Assembly: GCF_037095755.1 (NCBI RefSeq)
Contig: NZ_JBAWKJ010000001.1
Coordinates: forward strand, 372,001 to 436,000
DNA length: 64,000 nt
Direction of reading: 5' to 3'
Source of the DNA: Sphingopyxis sp. CCNWLW2
Lineage (GTDB): Bacteria; Pseudomonadota; Alphaproteobacteria; Sphingomonadales; Sphingomonadaceae
Program-made: the position numbers and the translations under genes
The notes under the pieces: generated by a model
The model's database searches: none
What the model saw: the letters and a program-made list of their open reading frames with translations, nothing else
Told to the model about the DNA's origin: nothing
In this document: one piece after another, positions 10,101-17,137 of the stretch
Layout of the letters: every line of letters starts with the position of its first letter
Position numbering within the stretch: position 1 is the stretch's first letter

Positions 10101-10178
10101 GGCCTCGCCGCGAACAGCACCTATTCGGACCTGCTTGGCCGCAGCTTCCGTGTGGGCGTCCGCTTCAAGATGAAGTGA
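7134..10178 (+). CDS. TonB-dependent outer-membrane receptor
   Basis: The chosen ATG at 7134 is preceded by AGGGGA about nine bases upstream and opens a signal peptide ending ALAQ near residue 35; the frame extends 12 codons further upstream without a better site. After a short linker comes EQIVVTGSRV, a TonB-box-like segment, then a plug domain with the typical ERVEVVTGGASAAYGSDAVAGV stretch (over residues about 150-180) and a long beta barrel ending in alternating residues with Phe near the C-terminus. The 1014-residue length is typical of the larger sphingomonad receptors. Such proteins take up siderophores, vitamins, sugars or other nutrients. No neighbour reveals the substrate. A strong terminator follows immediately, so it is probably monocistronic. 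Confidence 0.92.
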   Translation: MRNFERIRRPLGRTGRIGAAMTAIALVHSAPALAQEVTAAPDSVEAAPVEQIVVTGSRVTRDGFEAPTPVMVLTQEDIQNSSPTNNIADFVNQMPALAASIRPSNSRLELSNGIAGINALNLRSLGTVRTLVLIDGRRSVGSTASGVVDINTIPQSLVERVEVVTGGASAAYGSDAVAGVTNFILNKDFSGLKLSGDVGVTDEGDGFNYSASIAAGLKFADGRGRLIVAGEIAHSDGIFQVDRDWNHTGFVRIQNPAWTANSTVPRYLLRTQVGAANSTPGGLITGSMIPNPAGGTPANVPSSRLCGTYFGGGGSINQYQYGALTFPSPACSSTPSLTQGGDWQVNDSGRRIGLSPEEDRYGLFGRLSFEVSDGVTLFAEASYNQQKTLFNAGPNLMTGLSLSATGCGTAATAAAAPTTCNAFLYNALGPTALAGLTSATLATTAVDLPGRGSNNERKVQRYLIGAEGDFEAFGKPAGWDVYAQYGRAELHEQLTNIQQTVKRNNALAAVFAPAGNPRGLPVGSIQCLINVNASAADDDPACRPLNLLGIGVADPAAVDYILGDPFRDQTLEQTVVGANLSLTPFATWAGDVSIAIGAEYRKEEIDGSVPAEFQPIFNPATGASTSNWSVGNYRPSKGSYDVKEAYLETVVPLGFGLEFNGAVRGTDYSTSGYVTTWKLGATWQPIDDIRLRATRSRDIRAPNLNELFQAGTANTSTVTNPFFPGVGPGTGTYGSSLSYLGTITGNLDLRPEKADSWNVGAVFTPRFIPGFSVSADYFDIKVKQAIDSLSADDIVNRCFEGLADFCAAITPDPANPSRVLISRQPVNFSSLVMRGVDLEAAYRMPLAGGNFTLRGLATRYIDNIVTTGVPGFVPLNSVGTLGVGTGTQSITPKWIYRFTASYDTDDFSLTATARGVSDGRYDATGIECGTSCPISTNQFPTYEDNSIDGATYVDLNATFKFDAMAKGDAEFFVNVTNVFDTDPILLPETGLAANSTYSDLLGRSFRVGVRFKMK

Positions 10179-10197
10179 CGCGGGACGAACGAAAGAC

Positions 10198-10229
10198 GGG
10201 AGGGCACCCCGTGGCCCTCCCTTTTTTTT
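10198..10229 (+). terminator. Rho-independent terminator after the TonB receptor
   Basis: GGGAGGGC pairs with GCCCTCCC around a short loop (with a bulged G extending the stem), followed directly by eight T residues at 10222-10229. It lies 20 bases after the receptor stop codon. Confidence 0.9.
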
Positions 10230-10416
10230 GTTGGCCGGTCGGGGGTTCGTTCGGGGCGAACGAAAATCGGCCCGTCCGACAACGGAAATGACAGACGTGC
10301 CACAGCCGGCCTGCACGATTGAGGCGGGCACCAGCATGGACTATAGGCGGCCGCGAAATTCTCGCGGCCGGTGTCCCGCTGCGGGTCCCAACCGCGCCGC
10401 GAACAACGGAGCCCCC

Positions 10417-10878
10417 ATGTCGAAATCGCTTTTTCTGGATGATTTGCAGGTCGGCCAGAAATGGCATGGCGGCCCGATCGAGATGACCGAGGCGGATATC
10501 ATCCGCTTCGCAAGCGAATATGATCCCCAGCCGATGCACATCGACACCGCGGCGGCCGCGAACGGTCGCTTTGGCGGCATCATTGCCAGCGGTTGGCACG
10601 TGGCCTCCGTCGTGATGCGCGATTTTGTCGAAGCCGCCCCGTTCGGGAGCACGCCGCTTCTTGGCCTCAAAATCGACGATCTGACGTGGCGCGTACCCGT
10701 GCGGCCCGGCGATGTGCTTCGCATCACGCGCGAGGTCGTCAACATCGCCCTTTCCAGAAGCAAGCCGGACCGGGGCGTGCTGACCATGCGAATGACCGTT
10801 ACCAATCAGGAGGGCGCGGTCGCAATGGCGTTCACCAACCTCATTCAAATGCCAACCCGGCCCGACATCGATAGCTAA
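10417..10878 (+). CDS. MaoC-family (R)-hydratase/dehydratase
   Basis: The 153-residue protein is a single hotdog-fold MaoC domain: an N-terminal FLDDLQVGQ segment, then the hydratase motif YDPQPMHID with the catalytic Asp and His, followed by FGGIIASGWH. Family members hydrate or dehydrate enoyl-CoA/enoyl-thioesters in fatty-acid or polyhydroxyalkanoate metabolism. The ATG at 10417 has CGGAG about six bases upstream and starts just before the domain; the longer frame from 10228 begins inside the preceding terminator and is rejected. It stands alone between the receptor terminator and the SciP-like gene, so its pathway is not shown by context. Confidence 0.88.
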   Translation: MSKSLFLDDLQVGQKWHGGPIEMTEADIIRFASEYDPQPMHIDTAAAANGRFGGIIASGWHVASVVMRDFVEAAPFGSTPLLGLKIDDLTWRVPVRPGDVLRITREVVNIALSRSKPDRGVLTMRMTVTNQEGAVAMAFTNLIQMPTRPDIDS

Positions 10879-11088
10879 GCTGCTGTAGCCGCAACCGGCC
10901 GATAGCTGCCCGTCGGCGAGGGGCGACATTGAGGCAGTTCGAGCCTGCGACAGGGCCTCGACCGTCTCAGCGGCGACGAACGGTTCACCGCATCGCGCGC
11001 CTTCCGGCAAGTTTTTGTTAACCCCCTTCCTGCACATTTCGAGCGGGGGGCACAAAGCGGCGCAGGCCGCGCGAATGGAGAGTTCGCA

Positions 11089-11370
11089 GTGCTCGAATAT
11101 GAAACAAGGCCGGCATCGGTCATGGGGCCGCTGGGCCGGCTCACTCTCGACGATCTGCCGTCCTCGTCCACGGCGCACTGGGTCAGCCGCCGCAAGGCTG
11201 AAGTGCTGGCCGCGATCGAGGGCGGATTGCTCAGCCAGAACGAGGCCTGTGCGCGATACCGGCTGAGCGTCGAGGAACTTGCCGGCTGGCGGCGGTCGAT
11301 CGATCGCGCGGGCATCCCCGGCCTTCGTATCACGAGAACGCAGGAATATCGTAATCGGTTGGGCAGATGA
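11089..11370 (+). CDS. sciP: SciP-like DUF1153 transcriptional regulator
   Basis: The 93-residue protein matches the DUF1153/SciP family: an N-terminal GPLGRLTLDDLP arm, then WVSRRKAEVLAAI, a helix-turn-helix with EACARYRLSVEEL, and a basic tail including LRITRTQEYR. In Caulobacter SciP is a small cell-cycle protein that binds CtrA and/or DNA to block CtrA-dependent transcription. The start is GTG at 11089, with GGAG at 11077-11080 giving good spacing. The gene has its own 210 bp upstream gap (10879-11088) and no operon partner. The role in sphingomonads is inferred from the Caulobacter protein. Confidence 0.87.
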   Translation: MLEYETRPASVMGPLGRLTLDDLPSSSTAHWVSRRKAEVLAAIEGGLLSQNEACARYRLSVEELAGWRRSIDRAGIPGLRITRTQEYRNRLGR

Positions 11371-11505
11371 TCAATCGATGTCGGGCGTCCCCACACGCCC
11401 GGCGACGGCTGGGCGGCGCGGGCAGACTGGTCCCTCTCGCGCCGCCCTTTCCAAATGCTTTGCTTCGCCGACTCTGCGCACCGACGGCCAGCGACTAGTC
11501 GCCGA

Positions 11506-11862
11506 TCATATCGGCGAATGCTGGTGAAACGCCAGCTTCCAACCACCGGGGCGCCGCACATAGGCTGAGCTGACAAGCGCCGCATAGGGCTCGCCATCGG
11601 CGCGCGTCACATCCGCCCGGTAGCTGATGATCGCAAAATCTTCGTCATTGTCCAGAAGTTGACGATCCCCCATCGTCAGGTCACGCCAACGGTTGGCGCT
11701 GGTCGCCGTCGCCGCGACCTCTTCGCGCGAATGCACCGCGTGCATTTCTCCCGCCTGCGGAAAGGCGAGCAGGCACCGGCGGTCGACATGCTTCAGGAAA
11801 TGATCTTTGCCGTCGAGCCAGAATTCTCGCTCGATGTCATAAAGCTCCTTTTCGAGCGCCAT
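11506..11862 (-). CDS. NTF2-like (DUF4440-type) small protein
   Basis: The 118-residue product begins MALEKELYDIEREFW and has the conserved layout of SnoaL/NTF2-like alpha-beta barrels: an N-terminal helix pair, RWRDLTMGDRQ, an ISYRADVT strand, then SAYVRRPGGWKLAFHQ at the C-terminus. Such domains bind small ligands or act as enzymes, but no catalytic residue is convincing. The start at 11862 has GGAGAATG-like sequence just upstream; the longer frame into the neighbouring gene is rejected. It lies 28 bp downstream of the periplasmic PRC-like gene on the same strand and may be co-transcribed with it. Confidence 0.75.
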   Translation of the reverse strand: MALEKELYDIEREFWLDGKDHFLKHVDRRCLLAFPQAGEMHAVHSREEVAATATSANRWRDLTMGDRQLLDNDEDFAIISYRADVTRADGEPYAALVSSAYVRRPGGWKLAFHQHSPI

Positions 11863-11890
11863 CTCATTCTCCCTTCGAGCGCGGGCGGGA

Positions 11891-12439
11891 TCAGCCGCCC
11901 TTCTTCTGCGCGCGCGCCGCCCTGACGCCCGCGAGAAACTGCTTTTCATCGACCTTCATCGCCAATCCCCTCGCCGACAGGAAGAATGCGGCGCGCGGCA
12001 TGGTGATATTGCCTTCGCTGGTCGCCAGCACCGCGCCCTGCGGCGCGATCGCCGTAACCTTGCCGAGTACCGCGGCGCCGTCAGCGCTCCGCACTTCGGC
12101 GCCCGGCTTCAAGGCTCCGTCGACCGCCGCCGCATCGGCCTCGGCCTGCCTCAGGACGGCGACGATCTTCTGCTTCGGGGCTTTCAGCGCCGGGCCCTTC
12201 GCGCTCTTCACAAAGGCATTCTTCGGAACCACCAGCCCGTTGCCGTCAATCGACACGGCCACCCTGTCTCCCGACACTTTGGCGATCTGGCCCACTTCTT
12301 CGCCATTCTGGTCATAAACCTTGGCACCCACGACCAGCGAAGCGGCAGACGCTGGCTCCTGCGCCTGCGCGGCGGGGCCGGCGAGCGGCATCGCGCTCGC
12401 AAGGAAAAGCGCTGCGATCGGGCCGAAGGATTTGTGCAT
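11891..12439 (-). CDS. Exported protein with two PRC-barrel-like repeats
   Basis: I do not recognise a named family. The 182-residue product has a signal peptide ending AAQAQ near residue 27. Two similar beta-rich units follow: VVGAKVYDQNGEEVGQIAKV and, after a linker, KPGAEVRSADGAAVLGKV. Each is followed by a segment ending in a basic or aromatic stretch (GLVVPKNAFV, GNITMPRAAFF). This is the look of PRC-barrel folds, which often bind RNA or other proteins, here in the periplasm. The start at 12439 is fixed by the signal peptide; the frame runs further upstream without signs of coding. No function is assigned. Confidence 0.65.
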   Translation of the reverse strand: MHKSFGPIAALFLASAMPLAGPAAQAQEPASAASLVVGAKVYDQNGEEVGQIAKVSGDRVAVSIDGNGLVVPKNAFVKSAKGPALKAPKQKIVAVLRQAEADAAAVDGALKPGAEVRSADGAAVLGKVTAIAPQGAVLATSEGNITMPRAAFFLSARGLAMKVDEKQFLAGVRAARAQKKGG

Positions 12440-12698
12440 GAAGCGCTCCTGTCGAACAAATATGCCCGTGCGTGCCGCACCGCACGGCCGCGTGCCAAAT
12501 GCGATGTTGCCCGGCCGTGCAACGGACGCGGCGAGCCGACGTCCTCGCTGCTGAAGAAGGGCGCGATGGTGGAAAAGCGGAAGCTGGTCATGCGTTCGGG
12601 CGCCAGCCGATTGGCCCGAACCTGACGGGCTGCCGCCGTGACAGACTCCGCTTGGCACCGGAATTTCCATGTTTTCAGCCAAATCGCGAAGATTCGGC

Positions 12699-12773
12699 TG
12701 GCTGGGGCGGCAGGATTCGAACCTGCGAATGGCGGCATCAAAAGCCGCTGCCTTACCACTTGGCGACGCCCCA
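12699..12773 (-). tRNA. trnQ: tRNA-Gln (anticodon TTG)
   Basis: On the minus strand the sequence folds as a complete cloverleaf. The acceptor stem is TGGGGCG/CGCCCCA, there is a D-arm with GGTAAGGC, and the anticodon stem GCGGC/GCCGC encloses loop TTTTGAT. The T-arm is GCAGG-TTCGAAT-CCTGC, the discriminator is G, and CCA is encoded. The anticodon TTG maps to 12739-12741 and reads CAA, so glutamine; the unusual U1-A72 end is characteristic of tRNA-Gln. The 259 bp between this gene and 12439 hold only a 10 bp near-perfect hairpin just 3' of the tRNA (about 12678-12702). Confidence 0.97.
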
Positions 12774-12829
12774 ACAGGCCGGTGCGAGCGCGTCTATAGC
12801 GCCTCTCGGCCGCTTGGCAAGCTAGCCAG

Positions 12830-13915
12830 TCAGAGCCGGGTAACCCAGCCGTGCGGATCGGCGGCGCGGCCGCGTTGGATGTCGACGAGCTTGTCCTTGA
12901 GCTTCGTCGTCACTTGTCCCGGGCCGCCGGCGCCGATCGTGAAGCTGCTCTCACCGCGCGTCACCTTGCCCACCGGGGTCACCACCGCGGCGGTGCCGCA
13001 GGCGAAGCTTTCGGTCAGCTTGCCGCTTTCCGCATCGGCCTGCCACTGGTCGATCGCATAGGGTTCCTCGCGCACCGTCAGCCCGGCGTCGCGCGCCAGC
13101 GTGATGATCGTCTCGCGCGTGATGCCGGGCAGGATCGTGCCCGTCAGCGGCGGGGTGACGATGCTGCCGTCGTCGAAGACGAAGAACATGTTCATGCCGC
13201 CCAGTTCCTCGATCCAGCGACGTTCGGCGGCGTCGAGGAAGACGACCTGATCGTGCCCCTTGGCGATCGCCTCACGCTGCGCGACGAGGCTGGAGGCGTA
13301 GTTGCCGCCGCATTTGGCGGCGCCGGTGCCGCCCGGCGCGGCGCGGGTATAATCCTCCGACACCCAGAGCGAAATCGCGGGGGCGCCCGACTTGAAATAA
13401 TTGCCCACCGGCGAGGTGATGACGAGGAACTGATATTCGGCCGCGGGCTTCACGCCGAGGAACACTTCGCTCGCGAACATGAAGGGGCGGAGGTACAGCG
13501 CGCCGCCGTCGACCTGCGGGAACCAGTGCGCGTCGGCGGCCACCGCTTCCTTCACCGCGGCGATGAACAATTCCTCGGGCAGTTCAGCCATCGCCATGCG
13601 GCGCGCGCTCGCGTTGAAACGCGCGGCATTGGCCTCGACGCGGAACAGCGCCATCGAGCCGTCGTCGAGGCGATAGGCCTTCAGCCCTTCGAAAATTTCC
13701 TGCGCATAATGGAGCACCGCGGTCGCGGGATCGAGCGACAGCGGGCCGCGCGGCATCACCTGCGCATCGTGCCAGCCCTGCCCCTCGGTATAGCGGATCG
13801 ACACCATATGATCGGTGAAGACGCGCCCGAATGCAGGATCGGCAATCGCCGCCGCCCGTACATCGTCCGCGATCAGATTGGGGTGCGGCAGATGGGTGAA
13901 GGCGGGAGCGGACAT
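12830..13915 (-). CDS. ilvE: Branched-chain amino acid aminotransferase
   Basis: This 361-residue fold-type IV PLP enzyme shows the family hallmarks: LHYAQEIFEGLKAYR near residue 90, RPFMFASEVFLGVKP, the PLP-lysine segment GAAKCGGNYA around residue 205, and EELGGMNMFFVFDDG with GTILPGITR. It transfers amino groups between glutamate and the branched-chain 2-oxoacids in Leu, Ile and Val metabolism in the cytosol. The length is standard for the longer (eukaryote-like) bacterial subgroup. It diverges from a MarR regulator 77 bp away, so that regulator may act on the shared promoter region, but no operator was recognised. Confidence 0.95.
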   Translation of the reverse strand: MSAPAFTHLPHPNLIADDVRAAAIADPAFGRVFTDHMVSIRYTEGQGWHDAQVMPRGPLSLDPATAVLHYAQEIFEGLKAYRLDDGSMALFRVEANAARFNASARRMAMAELPEELFIAAVKEAVAADAHWFPQVDGGALYLRPFMFASEVFLGVKPAAEYQFLVITSPVGNYFKSGAPAISLWVSEDYTRAAPGGTGAAKCGGNYASSLVAQREAIAKGHDQVVFLDAAERRWIEELGGMNMFFVFDDGSIVTPPLTGTILPGITRETIITLARDAGLTVREEPYAIDQWQADAESGKLTESFACGTAAVVTPVGKVTRGESSFTIGAGGPGQVTTKLKDKLVDIQRGRAADPHGWVTRL

Positions 13916-13992
13916 GCGGAAACACCTGTGTTTGCGGGTTTATGGAGCGCGCCTCTTGCCAAAGACGGGCGCGGCGCGCAACGGTAGCGACT

Positions 13993-14505
13993 ATGCCGGA
14001 TGAAAATTTTCTTTCACAAGTACCCGCTGCCTCTGCTCTTTTCTTGCGCGAAGACGAAGTGCGCCGCGGTATCGAATTCCTCTTTTTCGCGCACGCCTCG
14101 CTATGGCGCGCGATCGATGCGCGGCTCGCCGAAAAGGAGCTGGGGCGCGCCCATTACCGCGCGCTCTATTTCATCGCGCGGCAGCCGGGGCTGACGATTT
14201 CGGACCTGCTCGCCTTGCTCGGCATCACCAAACAGTCGCTCGGGCGGGTGGTGAAGGAATTGGAGGCGCGCGAATATCTGACGACGCGCCCGGGCAATCG
14301 CGACCGGCGGCAAAAGGAGCTGCGCCTGACCGATGCCGGCCGCGCCGCCGAGACGGTGATTTTCGGCATGCTGCGCGACACGATGAGCCGCGCCTATACG
14401 CATGCGGGGCAGCAGGCGGTGACGGGCTTCTGGCAGGTCAGCGAGGCGCTGGTGCCGCCGCGCGAGCGGCGGCGGATCGCGATGCTGGGGAAAGATACGG
14501 GCTAG
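13993..14505 (+). CDS. MarR-family transcriptional regulator
   Basis: The 170-residue protein has the MarR winged helix: helices ending RAHYRALYFI, then LTISDLLALLGITKQSLGRVVKELEARE as the recognition region (helix 3-4) and the wing RPGNRDRRQKELRLTDAG, whose DxR residues are family-typical. It would bind as a dimer to an inverted repeat near its own gene. The start at 13993 (MPDENFL) removes an upstream stretch without family character. It diverges from ilvE and converges with proC, whose stop lies two bases away. The effector is unknown. Confidence 0.85.
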   Translation: MPDENFLSQVPAASALFLREDEVRRGIEFLFFAHASLWRAIDARLAEKELGRAHYRALYFIARQPGLTISDLLALLGITKQSLGRVVKELEAREYLTTRPGNRDRRQKELRLTDAGRAAETVIFGMLRDTMSRAYTHAGQQAVTGFWQVSEALVPPRERRRIAMLGKDTG

Positions 14506-14506
14506 A

Positions 14507-15337
14507 TTACCCTTCGCCGCGCGCAATATCCGCAAGCTCGCGCCCGCGATCCCGCGCCGCGCGCAGCACGTTGGTGAGCAAAGCCGCAAGCTGGCCGTCG
14601 CTGTCGAGCACGTCGAGCCCGGCCTGCGTCGTCCCGCCCTTGCTCGCGACCTGCGCGATCAGCACGCCCGGCTTTTCGCCGCTGTCGGCGAGCAGCGCGG
14701 TCGCGCCGCCGAACGTCGCGGTCGCGAGCGCCAGCGCGTCTTCGGCCGACAGGCCAAGCCGTTCGCCCGCGGCCGCATAGGATTCGATCAGGCGGAAGAC
14801 AAAGGCCGGGCCGCTGCCGGTGAAAGCGGTGACGAGATCCATCGTCGAATCGTCGGCGAGCCGCACCGTCTTGCCCAAGGTGTCCAGCAGCGCGTCGATC
14901 GCTACATCGTCGGCATCGCCCAGCGTCGCGACCGCCGACACCCCGGCGCCGATGCGCGCAGCGAGGTTCGGCAGGATACGGACCTGCGCGCCGGCATCGG
15001 GGAAGCGTGCCGCCAGATCGACGAGCGACACACCCGCGAGGATCGAGAGCAGGTGAACCTTGCCGGTCGCGAGCGGCGCCAGCACATCGGCGACGTCGCC
15101 CAGCTGTTGCGGCTTCATGCCAAGCATGATCCAGTCGGCGCTGCCCCCCGCGGCCTGCCATTCACCCAGCGACGCGTGCTGGACGATGCCCGCACGCGGC
15201 GCCGCATAGGGATCGACGATCGCGACCAGCGCCGGGTCGAGACCCGCCGCCAGCCAGCGATCGAGCATTGCGCCCGCCATATTGCCGCATCCGACGAGCA
15301 GGAACCGGCCGGAGAAATTCCGCAATGCTTTGGTCAT
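14507..15337 (-). CDS. proC: Pyrroline-5-carboxylate reductase
   Basis: The 276-residue protein begins with a Rossmann motif FLLVGCGNMAGAML, followed by the family features IMLGMKPQQL, SILAGVSL, ILPNLAARIGAGVSA, TAFTGSGPAFVFRLIE and VASKGGTTQAGLDVL. ProC reduces pyrroline-5-carboxylate to proline with NAD(P)H, the last step of proline synthesis, in the cytosol. The catalytic region GSGPAF and KGGTT near the C-terminus are intact. It is followed on the same strand, after 19 bp, by nothing upstream of obvious related function; the neighbouring phosphatase gene ends just before its start. Confidence 0.94.
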   Translation of the reverse strand: MTKALRNFSGRFLLVGCGNMAGAMLDRWLAAGLDPALVAIVDPYAAPRAGIVQHASLGEWQAAGGSADWIMLGMKPQQLGDVADVLAPLATGKVHLLSILAGVSLVDLAARFPDAGAQVRILPNLAARIGAGVSAVATLGDADDVAIDALLDTLGKTVRLADDSTMDLVTAFTGSGPAFVFRLIESYAAAGERLGLSAEDALALATATFGGATALLADSGEKPGVLIAQVASKGGTTQAGLDVLDSDGQLAALLTNVLRAARDRGRELADIARGEG

Positions 15338-15356
15338 AGGTCATTCTTTTCTTCGT

Positions 15357-17024
15357 TTATCGACAGCTGCTCTCGGGGCCCGACAGCAGGTCGAGGCAGC
15401 GGCCATCAATCTTGTTCGCATCGACGGGCATACCGATAACCGAAGCCAGCGTCGGCATGATATCGACCGTCATCACGGCGTTGGGCTGTTCGAAACCGGC
15501 GAGCCCCTTGCGCCAGAAGAGGATCGGCACGCGGCGGTCATAATCCCACACCGACCCGTGCGTCGCGACATAGCCGATACCCGATTCGGGGATCGGCGTG
15601 ACCCGCGGCTTCAACGCGATGATGAAATCACCCGAACGCTGCGGGTTGTAAGAGGCGCGCAGCTTGTCGAGCAGGCTCCACGTATCGGGCGCGCGCTTCG
15701 AGATCGGATGCGCCTCCAGCTCGTCGCGCGTCACCACCGCCTCGATCTGCGGATGCGCGCGCAGGCGCGGCAGGATTTCGGCAAGCGCGGCCTTGCGCTG
15801 CGCCGCCGTCAGCGTCTTTGCGAAATGAAAGTCGCCGTCGTCACCATAGAGAAGAGGCTGCGGCAGACCGAGCTTTTCGGCGACCTCCTTGCCGACCGCA
15901 CCGGGGTTCAGCGCCTTGTCGACGCGCTGCGCGTCGGGCCAGGCGTTCTGGCGGTTGCGTTCGGGCAGGTCGTGGCCGCCGTGATCGGCGGTCAGCGCGA
16001 CGACATAGTCGATCCCGGTGGCATCGAGCCGCGCGAAGAAATCGCCGAGCTCACGGTCGAGCCCCGCCATCTGGATGCACATTTCGCTACCCTCGGTGCC
16101 GGTGCCGTGGCCGACATAGTCGGTCGCCGACAGGCCGACGATGAGCAGATCCGTGCTGCTGCCCTCGCCCATCTTGCGCACCTGGCGCAGCGCGGCGGCG
16201 GTCGCGAGCACCGCGCCGTCGGCTTCGGGCGATGCCTGGAAGCGGCGGAAATCACCAGCGTCGCGCGCCATGCGGCCGGTGCCGACCGAGCCGCCCTTGT
16301 CGAGCGGGATCGCGATGTCGTGGGCGGTGCAATCGGCGGGCAGCGTCAGCGCCGGGCGCGGCTGGTTGATCGCGGCGGCGATCACGGTGCTGGCCTGCTG
16401 CGCGGCCGCCGACAAAGTGGTGCCGCGATAGCTGGTGAGCCCTGTAGGGGCGAGCCACATGAGTTCGTCGGCTTGCCGCCCACCCATCATAATCGCCGAA
16501 CGATCCTTGCCCGATACCGAGACGACCTGCGCCTTCGGATCGCGCGCCTTCATCAGATCGCCGAGCGTCGGGACGAGCAGATGGTTCACCGACGGCGCAT
16601 ATTGGCCGCTCTTCGACGTCGTGCCCGCGACCGTCTCATCCTCGGCGCAATAGACGCGCTTGTCTTCGCGGGCGACCGACAGGTCGAAATAATTATTGGC
16701 GACGATCCCCGTGTGCGCGGGGTGGTTGCCGGTCAAGATCGTCGAATGGCCGGGGCAGGTTTCGGTCGCGCCGTGCGCCTGATAGCCCGACGGGAAGACG
16801 ATCCCCGACGCGAGCCGCGCGAGGCCGCCGGTGAAGCGCCCGCGATATTCGGCAAAAAGGTCGGCTGAAAATTGATCGACCGCGATCATCACGACAAGCT
16901 TCGGCGCCGGGGTCATGGCGGTAACCTTCTGTACCGGCGGCGCCGAATTCTGCGCAAGACCGGTTCCGGCAGCGGCAACACAAAGCATGGTGGCAAGGGC
17001 AGTGGACAGATATTTCAGCTTCAC
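15357..17024 (-). CDS. PafA-type exported alkaline phosphatase/phosphodiesterase superfamily enzyme
   Basis: With the GTG start at 17024 (GGAGAAG upstream) the product has 555 residues and a signal peptide ending GLAQ near residue 25. The active site matches phosphate-irrepressible PafA enzymes: D50 in VAVD-like context, Thr nucleophile T89 in ETCPGHS, Asn111 nearby, the K173-D-R175 pair that replaces the Arg of classical PhoA, and metal ligands in ALTADHGGHD. PafA hydrolyses phosphomonoesters in the periplasm and supplies phosphate even when phosphate is abundant. The longer frame (to 17174) is rejected because it hides the signal peptide. It diverges from the DsbD-like gene. Confidence 0.87.
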   Translation of the reverse strand: MKLKYLSTALATMLCVAAAGTGLAQNSAPPVQKVTAMTPAPKLVVMIAVDQFSADLFAEYRGRFTGGLARLASGIVFPSGYQAHGATETCPGHSTILTGNHPAHTGIVANNYFDLSVAREDKRVYCAEDETVAGTTSKSGQYAPSVNHLLVPTLGDLMKARDPKAQVVSVSGKDRSAIMMGGRQADELMWLAPTGLTSYRGTTLSAAAQQASTVIAAAINQPRPALTLPADCTAHDIAIPLDKGGSVGTGRMARDAGDFRRFQASPEADGAVLATAAALRQVRKMGEGSSTDLLIVGLSATDYVGHGTGTEGSEMCIQMAGLDRELGDFFARLDATGIDYVVALTADHGGHDLPERNRQNAWPDAQRVDKALNPGAVGKEVAEKLGLPQPLLYGDDGDFHFAKTLTAAQRKAALAEILPRLRAHPQIEAVVTRDELEAHPISKRAPDTWSLLDKLRASYNPQRSGDFIIALKPRVTPIPESGIGYVATHGSVWDYDRRVPILFWRKGLAGFEQPNAVMTVDIMPTLASVIGMPVDANKIDGRCLDLLSGPESSCR

Positions 17025-17137
17025 GGACGGCTTCTCCAAATGATGGCGGGGTATGGCCCCAAAAAGCGCGGGCTGTCCTCTCGTCGAAAGCCGCCTATAT
17101 GGCAAGCCTTCGAACGATGAACGGGCGCAGGCAGAGC

